From contig NC_089450.1 in the NCBI RefSeq assembly GCF_026210795.1, positions 2,852,001 to 2,916,000 of the forward strand: 64,000 nt of DNA, written 5' to 3'. Below are positions 23,973 to 34,109 of this stretch, in pieces; position 1 is the stretch's first letter, and every line of letters begins with the position of its first letter. The stretch comes from Rhizophagus irregularis. Taxonomy: Eukaryota; Glomeromycota; Glomeromycetes; Glomerales; Glomeraceae. A program made the position numbers and the translations under genes. The notes beneath the pieces were generated by a model. It ran no database searches, was not told the origin of the DNA, and worked only from the letters and a program-made list of their open reading frames with translations.

Positions 23973-24153
23973 CCCAGTAAAAAGTTCTTGTACCAAATAT
24001 AGGCCAATTATGAAATGAGCCCATTCGGTATAAAATTTGGCCATATTTATTTTAATTTTATCCCATTTATGGTCCAATTTTTTATACCAAACGGGCTCAT
24101 GTATAAATTCAATACAAACCTAATATGAATTCAGTACAGGACTTTTTACTGGG
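23973..24153. mobile_element. 181-bp MITE with CCCAGTAAAAAGT termini
   Basis: The arms begin CCCAGTAAAAAGT and end with its complement. They remain alignable, with mismatches, over most of their length (ATGAGCCC...GGTATAAAA in both). The trinucleotide AAG flanks both sides and is a possible 3-bp target duplication. The related repeat at 36.68-36.72 kb lacks the insertion. No coding capacity. Confidence 0.65.
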
Positions 24154-24888
24154 AAGACATATATTAGATATTAAAAGATCTTGAACGTACTAAAATCTTC
24201 AAACTATAGAATAGAGCGATAGTAAAAAAATAAAATTATTTTTTTTTGCTTGACAACAAAAAGAATGTTGTTACATAAAGGGTGATACATTTATAAAAAA
24301 AATGAAATTACAATATTAGAATATAATTGATTTACTGTATAAGCCATAGCATATTTAAGTATATATTATCTTTATTGATTATTGCGGACAATTTAATATG
24401 GCATGAAACTCTGCCAGCTAATGCAAGAAGATTTAGCTGCGCCAAAATAATTATGTAGGTCTTTCCTTTTATGGATATCTGGATATCTTTGATAATTCTA
24501 GTCAGGAAATTATTCCTTTTTTAGATACTGGATGGCATTATTATAATTTTGGCTCTGGGAGATGCTTAAAGATAATAATAAAATTTTTTTTAGATGCACT
24601 TTATCCATTTATGAGACCTTCTCATTTTATTTGCTGTTTTTGTTTTATTTAAAAAATGTAACGTCTCCGTTATTTCCGTTTTGAAGTATATTGTAATTCT
24701 ATGCTTGATTTATTATTATTAAAATTTTTTTAAAGAGAATTTCAATAGTTAAAAAAATTTTTTCTTTCATCAATAAAGATAAATTTGGTAAGATTCAGTT
24801 TTTTTCTTTGTCATTAACGATTGTTTCATTCAATATTTATAGCAAAATGTTTTATTGTACAGTACCTTGTAATGGATAACAAAACAGT
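24154..24888. other. Mostly gene-free; weak open segment at 24442-24650
   Basis: One plus frame (about 24442-24651) stays open for some 65 codons with YGYLDIFDNSSQEIIPFLDT before turning low-complexity. It could be a remnant; I cannot name it. Confidence 0.25.
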
Positions 24889-25183
24889 CCCTATAAAAAA
24901 AGAAAATTCGGAATTTGTCCTGAAAAGTATGGAAAATGTCCGGAAATTTTCCGTGCGTCCGGAAAACATTCGGAAACGGTCACGTTTTGGAACACTTTCC
25001 GGACGCTCGATTCTGGACAAATTCTGGACAAATTCTGGAGTGTCAAGAAAATGTCTGGAATTTGTGCGTCCGGAAAGTGTTCCAAAACGTGACCGTTTCC
25101 GAATGTTTTCCGGACGCACGGAAAATTTCCGGACATTTTCCATACTTTTCAGGACAAATTCCGAATTTTCTTTTTTTATAGGG
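24889..25183. mobile_element. Perfect-hairpin MITE, two 118-bp arms
   Basis: The arms 24889-25006 and 25066-25183 are exact reverse complements over all 118 bases by eye, around a 59-base centre. They begin CCCTATAAAAAAAGAAAATT. The centre has TTCTGGACAAA repeated. AGT on both sides (24886-24888, 25184-25186) is a likely 3-bp duplication. The open frames on both strands here are by-products of the palindrome. Complete arm identity implies very recent insertion or ongoing arm correction. Confidence 0.85.
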
Positions 25184-25186
25184 AGT

Positions 25187-26330
25187 ACTCATTCAAAGCC
25201 TTTAAAAAGAAGGACGAATGACAATTAAGGAGTATATTATTGCTTTTCCATTTCAGTTTCATTTTTAAATTTAACGCAAATTCTTCATAACTGCCCACAA
25301 AAGAAATGAAAGAAATGCGTATATAAGGTGTGTATATACAAATGATTTTAAGTTACACAATCTGTCATAATCACAAGAAGTTCTTTATGAAAACTATAAA
25401 GACTTTAAAGACTATATTATAATACAAATAGAGGTTTATTTTATTTAGAAAATAATGTTAAACAAGGTAAAATAAAACTTTTTAAGTAAATTAATTAAAA
25501 TTTTTATAGAAACTCAATTGAGATAAAACGATAAAAACACAGCCTCATATTTTACTAAAATTGTGAGATATTATTTGAAAATTAATAACATAAAAATATC
25601 AATAATAATAAGTAATAATAAATTTTATTAGATTTTTTTTATGTATGCGAAATTCAAAATTAAATGATAAGGTCCCGATTAATTGCTGCAAATTTTAAAT
25701 ATATGCGAATCTTAATCTAGAACCATGTAAGCCTGTAAGGATAATATTATATGACGAACCTAAGGCTAAATGTATATTAAAATGTTTTTTGTTCATTATT
25801 TCCTAATTTGCTATTAGCCGTAATATACTAGATTTTTTAATTGCCAAAACTTTATAGAAAGAGACAATAAAAAAAAAAATTTTTTTATATATAACGATGA
25901 ATAATTTGTTGATTCGCATTATGTCGTTGTAATGTTTCTATCTTTTTTAATAAATTTTCTATATTATTTGCATATTATTAGTACAAGGATTCTTTGGTTT
26001 GGTTTAGGCAGTTAGATTCAAATATATTCATTATGTTTATTACTTATTCAGTCAAAAAAGAAAAGGACAAATTGAAACAAATTTAGACGCGTTTTTTTGG
26101 TTAATTCTTTATTAATTTCATTATCAAATTATCAAAATTTGCTTATTTAATCAGAATGTCAAAAAAGACTAATTGTAATAATTGCAATAATTGCGTGATT
26201 TGAAAGTAATTTCTTTGAATAATAAATTGATTGTTAATAAACCATTCAAAGTACTACTATAGTATCAGAATTCGTGTAACCAAAAGATAATGAAATATTA
26301 CTTCATGCATTAGTATTATAAACTTACCTT
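25187..26330 (-). repeat. AT-rich spacer with repeat R5, copy 1
   Basis: From about 25740 to 26330 it is repeated in reverse at 51865-52470 (landmarks CGTCTAAATTTGTTTCAATT and TTACGGCTAATA on the other copy). No gene. Confidence 0.65.
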
Positions 26331-27364
26331 TTTGAGATTTATTGATTTTTACTTTATTTGTTACGGTACATGATGCATAATAATCATAATAATTCATCCA
26401 TTTTTCTACAGTATCAATTATTAAAAGGAAATTACGTTTAGGGGAATTATTAGCAACTCTGATTTCTATAATGTCATATTAATAAATTGTGAACATTTTT
26501 CACTTTTTTTTTGAATCAAATAAAGAAAACTTCTAACCATATAAAAAGAGAAAATAATTTCTTTTTCATACGAAATCGAAAATTTTATGCGCATATATAA
26601 AGTAATATGGCATTTCCCGTGATAATCATATATAAATAATATAATAAGTAATTTTATCGCCTATGCATTTTTGTTTGTTTTTATATGATGCATTACATAT
26701 AATTCAATAATGTAAGTGCGTACATGTATATTAGTGGACTGGGATTAGTGGGGCGATTCAGAGTGTATCATACGATTTAACAGAATTATAAATTTAAAAT
26801 ATTAAACGAATCGCGGAAAAATTCTAAAATCGGTTAATACCTTTTTCTACTCATCACGTGATATGACATGCAAATTTTATAGTAAACTAATAGTATCAAT
26901 CCTGGCTAAGCCACTTGCAGAGTTTGAAGTCGCTAAAGTTCCACGTCTTTGATTTCGCTATGATGGAGGAACGTAAGATTTCGACCATAAATTTCCATCT
27001 AATTCAAATTTTAAAATAATTTATTTTTGAACCATTTTGACCAAAAATAAGTTGATTTTGGTTCTTATTTAGTTTTTAAACCTTTATTTAGTTTTAGTTT
27101 AGTTTTTTTTAATCTTTTTTATCTTTTATATTTGCATAGTTTTATGCATATATCCCATAGTGCGAAAATAATTTCCTTAGCCAAAATAGTTACTGTATAC
27201 TGTTTTTTCCTGCTCATTAAAAAAGTATATATAATAAAGAACACAAAATTCCAAAAAAAATTTTTTTATTAATAACAAAGCCGTAAAATTAATTGTAGAT
27301 TACCAATCATTTTTTCCTGTACTATCACTTAATAAAAAACGAAGCGTTACATAATCTAAACTTA

Positions 27365-27472
27365 CTTGGGTGCCGAAAGCGAAATAGCTTGGAAATTCCG
27401 AAACTATATTTCGGCATGTACTATTAAATCCCAAATATATTTCGGCATATATAGGTTTCGGCACCCAAGTTT
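27365..27472. mobile_element. Small TIR element, CTTGGGTGCCGAAA ends
   Basis: A 108-bp unit with 14-bp inverted ends CTTGGGTGCCGAAA and internal TATTTCGGCAT repeats. The duplicate at about 50475-50575 has lost its right end. Target duplication unclear. Confidence 0.5.
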
Positions 27473-27503
27473 AAATTGATCGACGGACAGGAGAAATCGG
27501 TCA

Positions 27504-28140
27504 CAGGGACGATGATTTTATGATGTGATAAAACACAAATTATTTATGTGCTAAAACAAAATTATGCGATTTAATTTTTTTCAAAAAAACATCACATTAT
27601 GTGATATTATTTGACGAAATGTGCATATTATTCGAAAAAATGCTTCATCCGTTCATAAAAATGTGAATTTATTTTGTAATCACGTGACAATTACAGCCAT
27701 GACATCACAAAATAATTCTGATAACGGCGGAAACTTATACATAGTATAACCCAACAGCACCCAGAAAAATTCTTCTATCACGTGATATTGTTTATTTATC
27801 ACATCGTCACATCCTTGTCTGAGTTTCACTGTTTATATTTAACTGAAGGACAGAGATTTTTTTCAAGTAGATGATATTCTATTTGTCACGTTTTATTCAT
27901 CACATCCTAAATTCTTCGATCACGTGTCAGTGCATAACGCCGGCCGAATTCGAAGAATTGTCTGGGTGCCGTTGGGTAGTTGCAGAAACTTCAGAAAAAA
28001 CTGGTATTTTACTACGGAATATGCGTTTTTAATATAGGAGGTATAAATTATGCTGTGATATTAAAAACTAAATTATGCATTATCGCATATATTATTCGTT
28101 TTATGTGAAATTATGCAATCACATAAAATCATCGTCCCTG
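27504..28140. mobile_element. hAT-like non-autonomous element, with empty site in R4 copy 2
   Basis: A 637-bp insertion with 19-bp perfect ends CAGGGACGATGATTTTATG. AATCGGTC stands on both sides (27495-27502, 28141-28148), with one extra A on the left. The paralogous site near 50600 has a single AATCGGT and no insertion. CAGGG ends with 8-bp duplications are characteristic of hAT. No transposase. Another element is nested at 27750-27976. Confidence 0.8.
27750..27976. mobile_element. Nested TIR element inside the hAT-like element
   Basis: The ends are CCCAACAGCACCCAGA and the complement of CCCAACGGCACCCAGA, alignable for about 26 bp. TA lies near both ends. It contains several CACGTGA motifs. 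It must be younger than its host element. Confidence 0.55.
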
Positions 28141-29450
28141 AATCGGTCCAGTGAACAAAATCAAGTAACAATGATTATTTTATAAACCGTCAGTTAGTAA
28201 TTTAGTATGTAAGATTTAATTTATAATACATTAATGTAAGTTTTGATTTCTTTTTATATAAAGTACAACTAATGTAAATAAATAGAAGTGACCAAAAATC
28301 ATTTATTTTGAACTACAATATTAAAACTGAGAATCAGAAAATTTGTCGTTTGGAACACAATCCTAATACTTTTAAGAGATGTATCATTATTTAACGGGAG
28401 AAAATGATCGGTAAAAGTGGCAATCTTGCGTTCTTCCAAAGTAAAAAGTTCAATAAAAGACTAACACATAAGCAATTTTGAGAATATAAAAATGTAGATT
28501 TGACGTGTTATTATTTTATTTTTTATTTTATTTTTTTAAAAGGTGTTATTATTTTCTAAATAAAAATTTGTGTATTACGAAAATCACGTGATTTTATATA
28601 TGGTTGCGTAAAAAAAATAGGATCATTTTAAAAACTTTGTTTTAATAAAATAAACAACTTTTATTAAGTTAAAAAAGGTTGAGTATTCAACTACATTTTT
28701 TGTTATTTTCCATTTAATACAATCAACATATTTTTTGGATTATTAAAAAATTAGCATTTTGTTGTGTTTTATAATTGTAAACATGTTTTAATTTAAAAAT
28801 ATAGTTAAATATCTTTTAAATAAATGAAAACAACATAATCTGCCACAATAGAAAATTCACAAATTGATGCGCAGTTTGCATAATTATGAAACTTTGTGGC
28901 GCAGCAATTTTGACGAAATATATGGTTGCGTAAAAAAAAAAATAGGATAAATAACTAAGTGGCGGATCATTTTAAAAACTTTGTCTCTAGGGTGCGTTCG
29001 AAATTTTTTAACCGGCCAAAGTAAATTTTCAGATTTAAATTTTATAATCACGTGATGATCTGGGATCATTTTTATTGGCTACTATTTTAACCTATAAACG
29101 GTTAGTATCTATTGGCGTAACTGTACACAAATTACCAAAATCGATATTTTCATTTTCAAGAGATGGCTAATAAAAATAAAAATAAAATTTTGGATTATTA
29201 ATAATTGAAAAATTTTTTATTTTATTCATTTATCAAAACTTAATTCTTATTTATTTGGTTGCAACACAAATTAAATTTTAACTTTTGAATATCTTACAAA
29301 AAGAGTTAAAAAAAATCGGACGGGCTGGTTCCTTTATAACCATATTGGGTAATATCAAAAACGATTTTATGGGAAAATATGCCCGTAAATTATGGCACGC
29401 CGGACTGGACAGATGTTTAAACGTAAAAGCTAAATCATTTGACGTTTAAG

Positions 29451-29632
29451 GTTAACTGCGAAATTCAAATGATTTGCTGTACCGACAAACTGTTTGACTT
29501 TATAGTTAAATTCTTTGCCAATACTGTCAAACAGTTTGGCGATATGAAAATAATTTTCCATATTTGGTTAAAATTCAAATGGTGCAATTTAAGTAATAAT
29601 TTTCTTTTTAAAAGTCTCGTGAAATCCTACTA
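29451..29632. other. Imperfect palindrome
   Basis: GACAAACTGTTTGAC at about 29484 and GTCAAACAGTTTGGC near 29527 form an inverted pair. The open frame crossing it is not convincing. Confidence 0.3.
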
Positions 29633-29821
29633 CGGACATTAATGTCCAAATAACCACCATAATTAAATGGACATTGGTGTCCAAATAATCAATATGCTAA
29701 ATGTACCATCAATGTTCATTTTATATGTGGTTATTTAGACACCAATGTCCATTTAACCATGGTGATTATTTGGACATCAATATCCATTTAACTATGGTGG
29801 TTATTTGGACATTAATGTCCG
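29633..29821. mobile_element. 189-bp MITE with internal palindromic units
   Basis: The terminal inverted repeats start CGGACATTAATGTCCAAATA; about 29 bp are perfect and the arms stay alignable to about 60 bp. TA lies on both sides (29631-29632, 29822-29823), suggesting a TA duplication as in Tc1/mariner. The GGACATTrrTGTCC unit repeats four or more times within it. Confidence 0.7.
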
Positions 29822-30629
29822 TAGTTTATTTGGATACATAAAAAAAAAATTAACCTTGCCTCTAATATATATAATATATATAGTACGGAATTTTTGAAAT
29901 TTTTGGAAAAATGATCAACTGGTTTACCGTACCTAAAATTTTATAACACTCCCCCTGAATTAACCCAATTTTGCGATCTTGTGGAACGTTGCTTGAAACA
30001 AGTTTCTATTCTGAAGAATAGAAATCTGTTAATTGAATGGGTAAGTTTTATATTTATTATTTTATTTTATTTTTTTGCAAACTCAATACGTAAAAAAATG
30101 TTTTTATTAAACTAGAATTATAGTTAAAATTGTGGCACAATCTGCATGTGTAACGTGTAAAATTTTTTATAGCCTTTCGATCATATTTACTATATAATAA
30201 AGCCATTATAAATTCTTTCAGTTTTCTGTGGGAATAAAAGTCGGAATTGAAATTCCAAAGGATCAGTTAGTACTTATTACGTTTTAATGTCCATTATATA
30301 CAAAAGTAGACTAATGTAATTATTCTATTTATATTATTCTATTTATAATTAGTATATAACATCAAATTAATTCGTAAAATTGGCTGGTAAGACTGCCATT
30401 TTGGTGGCTTATGTACAAATGTAGAAGAATTATCGTAAAAAATAACAATATTACTATGGATTAGTCTTTCCCTATCGTAATAAAGAATCTTCTTTGATTC
30501 CATTATTTAATTTGTAGAATTAGAAGTTAGTTTTAAATACTTGCTTAAGATTCAGAATTATCGACGAAATCTATTCTTATTATGTTTTTCTTATTATGTT
30601 TTAAAATAAAACGAATATAAACCGCAAGG
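29822..30629. other. Gene-free spacer
   Basis: It contains the reversed third copy of the TTCTGTGGGAATAAAAGTCG repeat (about 30225-30255). A short coding-like scrap around 29940-30040 was not resolved. No supported gene. Confidence 0.4.
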
Positions 30630-31330
30630 GAAATAAGACTTTCGCGGAATATTCTCTTAATTTAGTAATATACGAATGGCTTTCTCAAAACCTTTATGAG
30701 AATAAACTTTATAAAAAGGGTCAATCACTTATAAAAAGGCAGTAATTTACCATATAATATATTTTCATTATGATTATTATATTTCAGCACAAAAAATGTA
30801 TGTTATTGTTATTTTTATATATCTAAAAATAGTTTTTTTTCATAATAAATATTGGTTGTTTGGCCGCTTTATTTGATCTCTGTAGCGCCAGATCCCGGAG
30901 TTGGTTTTATTTTTTTTTCTTATAACAAAAAAATTTTTTTTTATTTTTCCCTTATAACAAAAAAAATTTTTTTTTATTATTGTTACAATTTTAACAATCT
31001 GATCTGTCTTATTCCCGAAATTTGTTACACAAATTAGTTCTTACAAATTTTCCTTGTTTGCTTTATTTTACTTTTTAAGGATTAGAATTGTGTAAAAATT
31101 GCTTAACCATATTCAGTAAAACTTTGAAAGGAAAATTAAACGTAATGTATCAAAACATCCCTTGCGCAATCATGAAATAGAAAGGTGACCTTAACTTTTC
31201 AGTTGTTCGTTTAAGCTTCGTGTAAGCAGGCACCACTTCTTATTTATATCTACTGTATCAGATCAATTAAAAGTTATAAACTTCTCGACTCATGCAAATT
31301 AGTTGCAAAAATTTTAATAGCGGTATTTAA
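30630..31330 (-). repeat. Inverted repeat R6, right copy
   Basis: Reverse counterpart of 10770-11490. The frames inside it are artefacts of poly-A/T runs. Confidence 0.75.
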
Positions 31331-31630
31331 ATGCTTTTGTTTGAAATATAAAATGAAATATAAAAAAAAAAATTAATTAATGTTTCACAACATATGTATA
31401 ATGACATAAATTGATAGACTGCAGTCCGCAGCTTTTAACATTGTAATACATTCAAAAAACCGCAGTATTGTTCGTTCGAATAAATCCCTAATATACATTA
31501 ACTGTATTAGCTATAATTGTTTTCTTACTACTTCACTGCTTATTACTATCAAATTATTATCATAAGCATTTTAACGAATCAACAAATTTTTTACTTTATT
31601 CCTTAACGTTAATATGTCAGGTTGGTTTGG

Positions 31631-31745
31631 TGCTACAGTTGTAATCGTTACACCTGCTGCATTGTAATACGTTAAAAATAATATAAAATCAGATCTGCCC
31701 TAAATAAAAATTCTTTTAAACGTTATTTATCTATTATAAATTCTA
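31631..31745 (+). promoter_or_regulatory. Solo copy of the 22-kb inverted-repeat arm, upstream of INTS9-like copy A
   Basis: It matches both arms at 22082-22195 and 22632-22728 from GCTACAG to TTATTTATCTATTATAAATT. It lies immediately before the candidate ATG (31751), as in copy C. A shared promoter or 5' UTR is one reading, a transposon end the other. Confidence 0.45.
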
Positions 31746-31750
31746 CCAAA

Positions 31751-32670
31751 ATGAAATCGGTAACTATTGATTTTTATATCAGTGAATTAAATTAATTAAA
31801 CTGATTATTATTACCATTTTTTAAAATTAGCATCCGTTAAGTCGTAACTTAAGAAGAAATTGTTTTTTAATCAAATCAATGCAAATGAAAATATTAATAG
31901 ATTGTGGATTAGATACTTCTTACTTTTTAGAATTTCCACCTCGTGATATTATCTGGTCAAAAGCACAACAACATGCATCAGTTTCTGTTGAAGTTTCTTC
32001 CAATATATCAGATCATTCGGATCGTACAGTACATCATCTTCTAATGATGCTATATCAGAAAATAAAAAACACGACAGGAACGTCGTAAATTGGATCATTT
32101 AGTAATTGATTCAGCTAGTGATGGTAGTGGAGGTGCAGGACTGCAGGCGTTGGAGTTCTCAATTTTTAGTGGAAACGCTTGAATTTAGTAGCATCGATTG
32201 GAATAGTATCGATTTCATATTTATTACTAATTATAATTATATGTTGGCTTCATATTATCGAATATACTGATTCCAAAGGAAAGGTTTATTCTACGGCGGA
32301 ACCTACAGTTTATTTGGACAGTAAGATAACTTTTAAATATTAAATAATTTAAGCTATTTCAATTTATTAATCGTATTTTTTTTATAAACAGATGATGATG
32401 GAATTGAAGCATTTCTTTGGTGATAGTGTACTTCAAAGCCTGGGTTTTACGAATATTTTACAAATGTCACTGCAGATTGGAATGTTGCGCGATCTTTATA
32501 TTCAGTAGCAGACATTCAATCTTGCATTGATAAAGTGAGAATTGTAAGATTTGGAGAACATCTAGCGAGTTTTGCTAATATATAGTATATATCCAGTAAT
32601 TTTTCGTTATAATTTAATAATATGTTCAGTAAAATTTGTATGAACTCGAAGTTCTGCATACGTATATAGC
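31751..32670 (+). pseudogene. INTS9-like gene, degenerate 5' copy (copy A): exons 1-4
   Basis: Same layout as copy C: possible micro-exon (31751-31759), exon 2 (31831-32320) with ILIDCGLDTSYFLEFPP, exon-3-like DNA (32388 to about 32566) and the start of exon 4 (about 32626-32670). Defects: a five-base insertion near 32028 shifts the frame, further indels lie at 32135-32180 and 32260, and the exon 3 acceptor TATAG has become TATAA. It retains the AAA lost in copy C. Homology ends just before the Rep-bearing segment. It is a dead duplicate, more decayed than copies B and C. Confidence 0.7.
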
Positions 32671-32749
32671 TCTGGCGTAGTTTCTATATATTATGGCAAC
32701 TATGCTGGATCCCGTTAGTGTAACAATGAATGGAATTGTGTGGAATGCC

Positions 32750-32907
32750 TATGGTACTATTCCCGCAAGGGAATAGTGCATGCAGAGGGCACAGAACGCG
32801 TTCTGTGTAACATAAAAAAGGCAGATGACATCATATACAACGCGCTTAGCGCGTTGTATATATTTACTTTGTTATGCATGCTCGCTTTTACGTGACGCGC
32901 ATGCATG
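32750..32907 (+). promoter_or_regulatory. Cluster of four palindromes upstream of Rep
   Basis: ACTATTCCC-GCAA-GGGAATAGT (32756-32777, 9-bp stem). CACAGAACGCGTTCTGTG (32790-32807, perfect). A 13-bp stem with TTA loop centred on CGCGC-TTA-GCGCG (32833-32861). ATGCATGC and GCATGCAT at 32874-32881 and 32899-32906. GC-rich palindromes are rare in this AT-rich window. They may be remnants of a replication origin or Rep promoter. The canonical TAGTATTAC nonanucleotide of CRESS-virus origins was not found. Confidence 0.6.
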
Positions 32908-34054
32908 GTAAAAATCATATATATAGACCCTTTATTTTTTTTATCTAGTTTTTTTTTCAATTATCGCAAAAATTATATTTTTTACATATTCACGTTGTCC
33001 TTTGACTCCATCCTACTGCATTGAAAGTTTGCGTAGCAAACTTTCATCCAGACGTTCCCCCATTGGTATTATTGGATATTCTGTTGGTCTTGAGCATCTT
33101 ACCGATGGTGGGTTGCACATCCATGTTCTTATTAAGTTAGATAAGAAGATTGATCTTCGGGATGGTAGGTTCTTTGATATTGTAGATGGTGATGGAGAGA
33201 CGGTGTACCATCCTAGCGTGGAGGAGTGTAAAAACTTTAATGCCGCCCGGGATTATATAAGAAAGGAATATAAGGAGAATCTTGATGCTGGTCATCAGAG
33301 TGGTGATTTGTTGGAGTGTTGGCCTGAGGATGTTGCTGACGACGGAAGGCAGAAGAGAAAGGCGGCGTTCGATGAAGAGGAGTTTAAAGAATTTGTTAAG
33401 AAAGCGAGGTCTAAGACCGAGTTTATTGACATCATGCTTCAGGAGAGGAATCCACTGGCACTGGCGCAAAACTTTAATAATATTATAATGTTTGCAAGTT
33501 ATGTGTTTCCCGCTGCTGTGCGGGAGACATATCAACCAGGTGATTGGTTTAATGGATTTGTGAATGATGATTGGCTAGTCCGTCTGACAAAGGAGTGTAA
33601 GAGTAGAATTGAAGCAGTATCTCGTGGAGAGAGTGTTAGGAGTATGTATATTTGTGGGGAGCCTAGAACTGGAAAAAGCACTTGGGCACGGATGTTGGAG
33701 CCTAGTGCTACATGGTTTTGTCGTGGTATATTGAACTTTGATAAATATAGAAATGGGGATAAGGTATTTATTTTTGACGATTTTCATGGGAGTATGTTGA
33801 ATGGAGGAGAGTTAAATGTAAATTACTGGGAATATAAGGATTTTTTTGGTTGTCAGGATGAGGTATCACTTAGAGATGCGGATTGTAGAACAAGGCTGAT
33901 TAAAGGGCCGTGGTTTTTTATTTTTTTACATAATAAAAGTTGGAAAGATATGGGTTGGGAGAATGATTATATAGTATTTAACAGTTTGCGGGCATATTGT
34001 GATTGTATTAATTTAGAAAATAGAAAATTTTATACCCAAAACCGAAAAATTTAA
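32901..34054 (+). CDS. Endogenous CRESS-DNA-virus-type Rep (HUH endonuclease and superfamily 3 helicase)
   Basis: In the related viruses Rep nicks the circular ssDNA origin with an HUH endonuclease and unwinds it with an SF3 helicase. The frame is open from 32927 to the stop after 34051. Motif I FFTYSRCPL lies at about 32978-33004, motif II GLHIHVLI at about 33110-33133, a GRS-like RFFDIV...HPS after it, motif III YIRKE (Tyr and Lys present), Walker A GEPRTGKST at about 33656, Walker B VFIFDDF at about 33764 and motif C FIFLHNKS at about 33917. The GRS-like block points to the geminivirus/genomovirus side. No in-frame ATG precedes motif I. A short intron with GTAAAA at 32908 and TATCTAG ending 32948 would connect an upstream ATG (32901) in phase; that is inference. 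All catalytic motifs are preserved and no stop interrupts about 370 codons, in contrast with its decayed neighbours. Confidence 0.85.
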
Positions 34055-34088
34055 AAATCCTGACACTCATTATACCAACACTTTATTT
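34040..34088. repeat. Repeat end at the right border of the Rep segment
   Basis: CCGAAAAA...TCCTGACACTCATTATACC resembles 17938-17972 (CCGAAAAT...TCCGACACTCATTATCCC). INTS9-like intron homology resumes just after it. Confidence 0.5.
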
Positions 34089-34109
34089 ATCATATTTTTT
34101 CTTTTATAG

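Larger units (their letters stand above)
26370..29390 (+). repeat. Segmental duplication R4, copy 1
   Basis: It aligns in the same orientation with 49290-51755. Copy 1 carries an extra hAT-like element (27504-28140) and some extra sequence at 28860-28980. A small open tail at its right end (about 29300-29450) reads IGRAGSFITILGNIKNDF, matching IGRADSFITILGIINNDF at about 51690, so both copies contain a fragment of an unidentified coding sequence. Confidence 0.75.

Noticed and set aside
24821-25228. Four overlapping frames on both strands giving similar peptides
   Set aside because: They result from the perfect palindrome of the 295-bp element, not from genes.
32600-33000. Canonical CRESS origin nonanucleotide (TAGTATTAC type) in a stem-loop
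   Set aside because: Not found in the palindrome cluster or nearby, so an origin is not asserted.
33137-33535. Minus-strand 132-codon frame inside Rep
   Set aside because: Antisense shadow of the Rep coding region without motifs.
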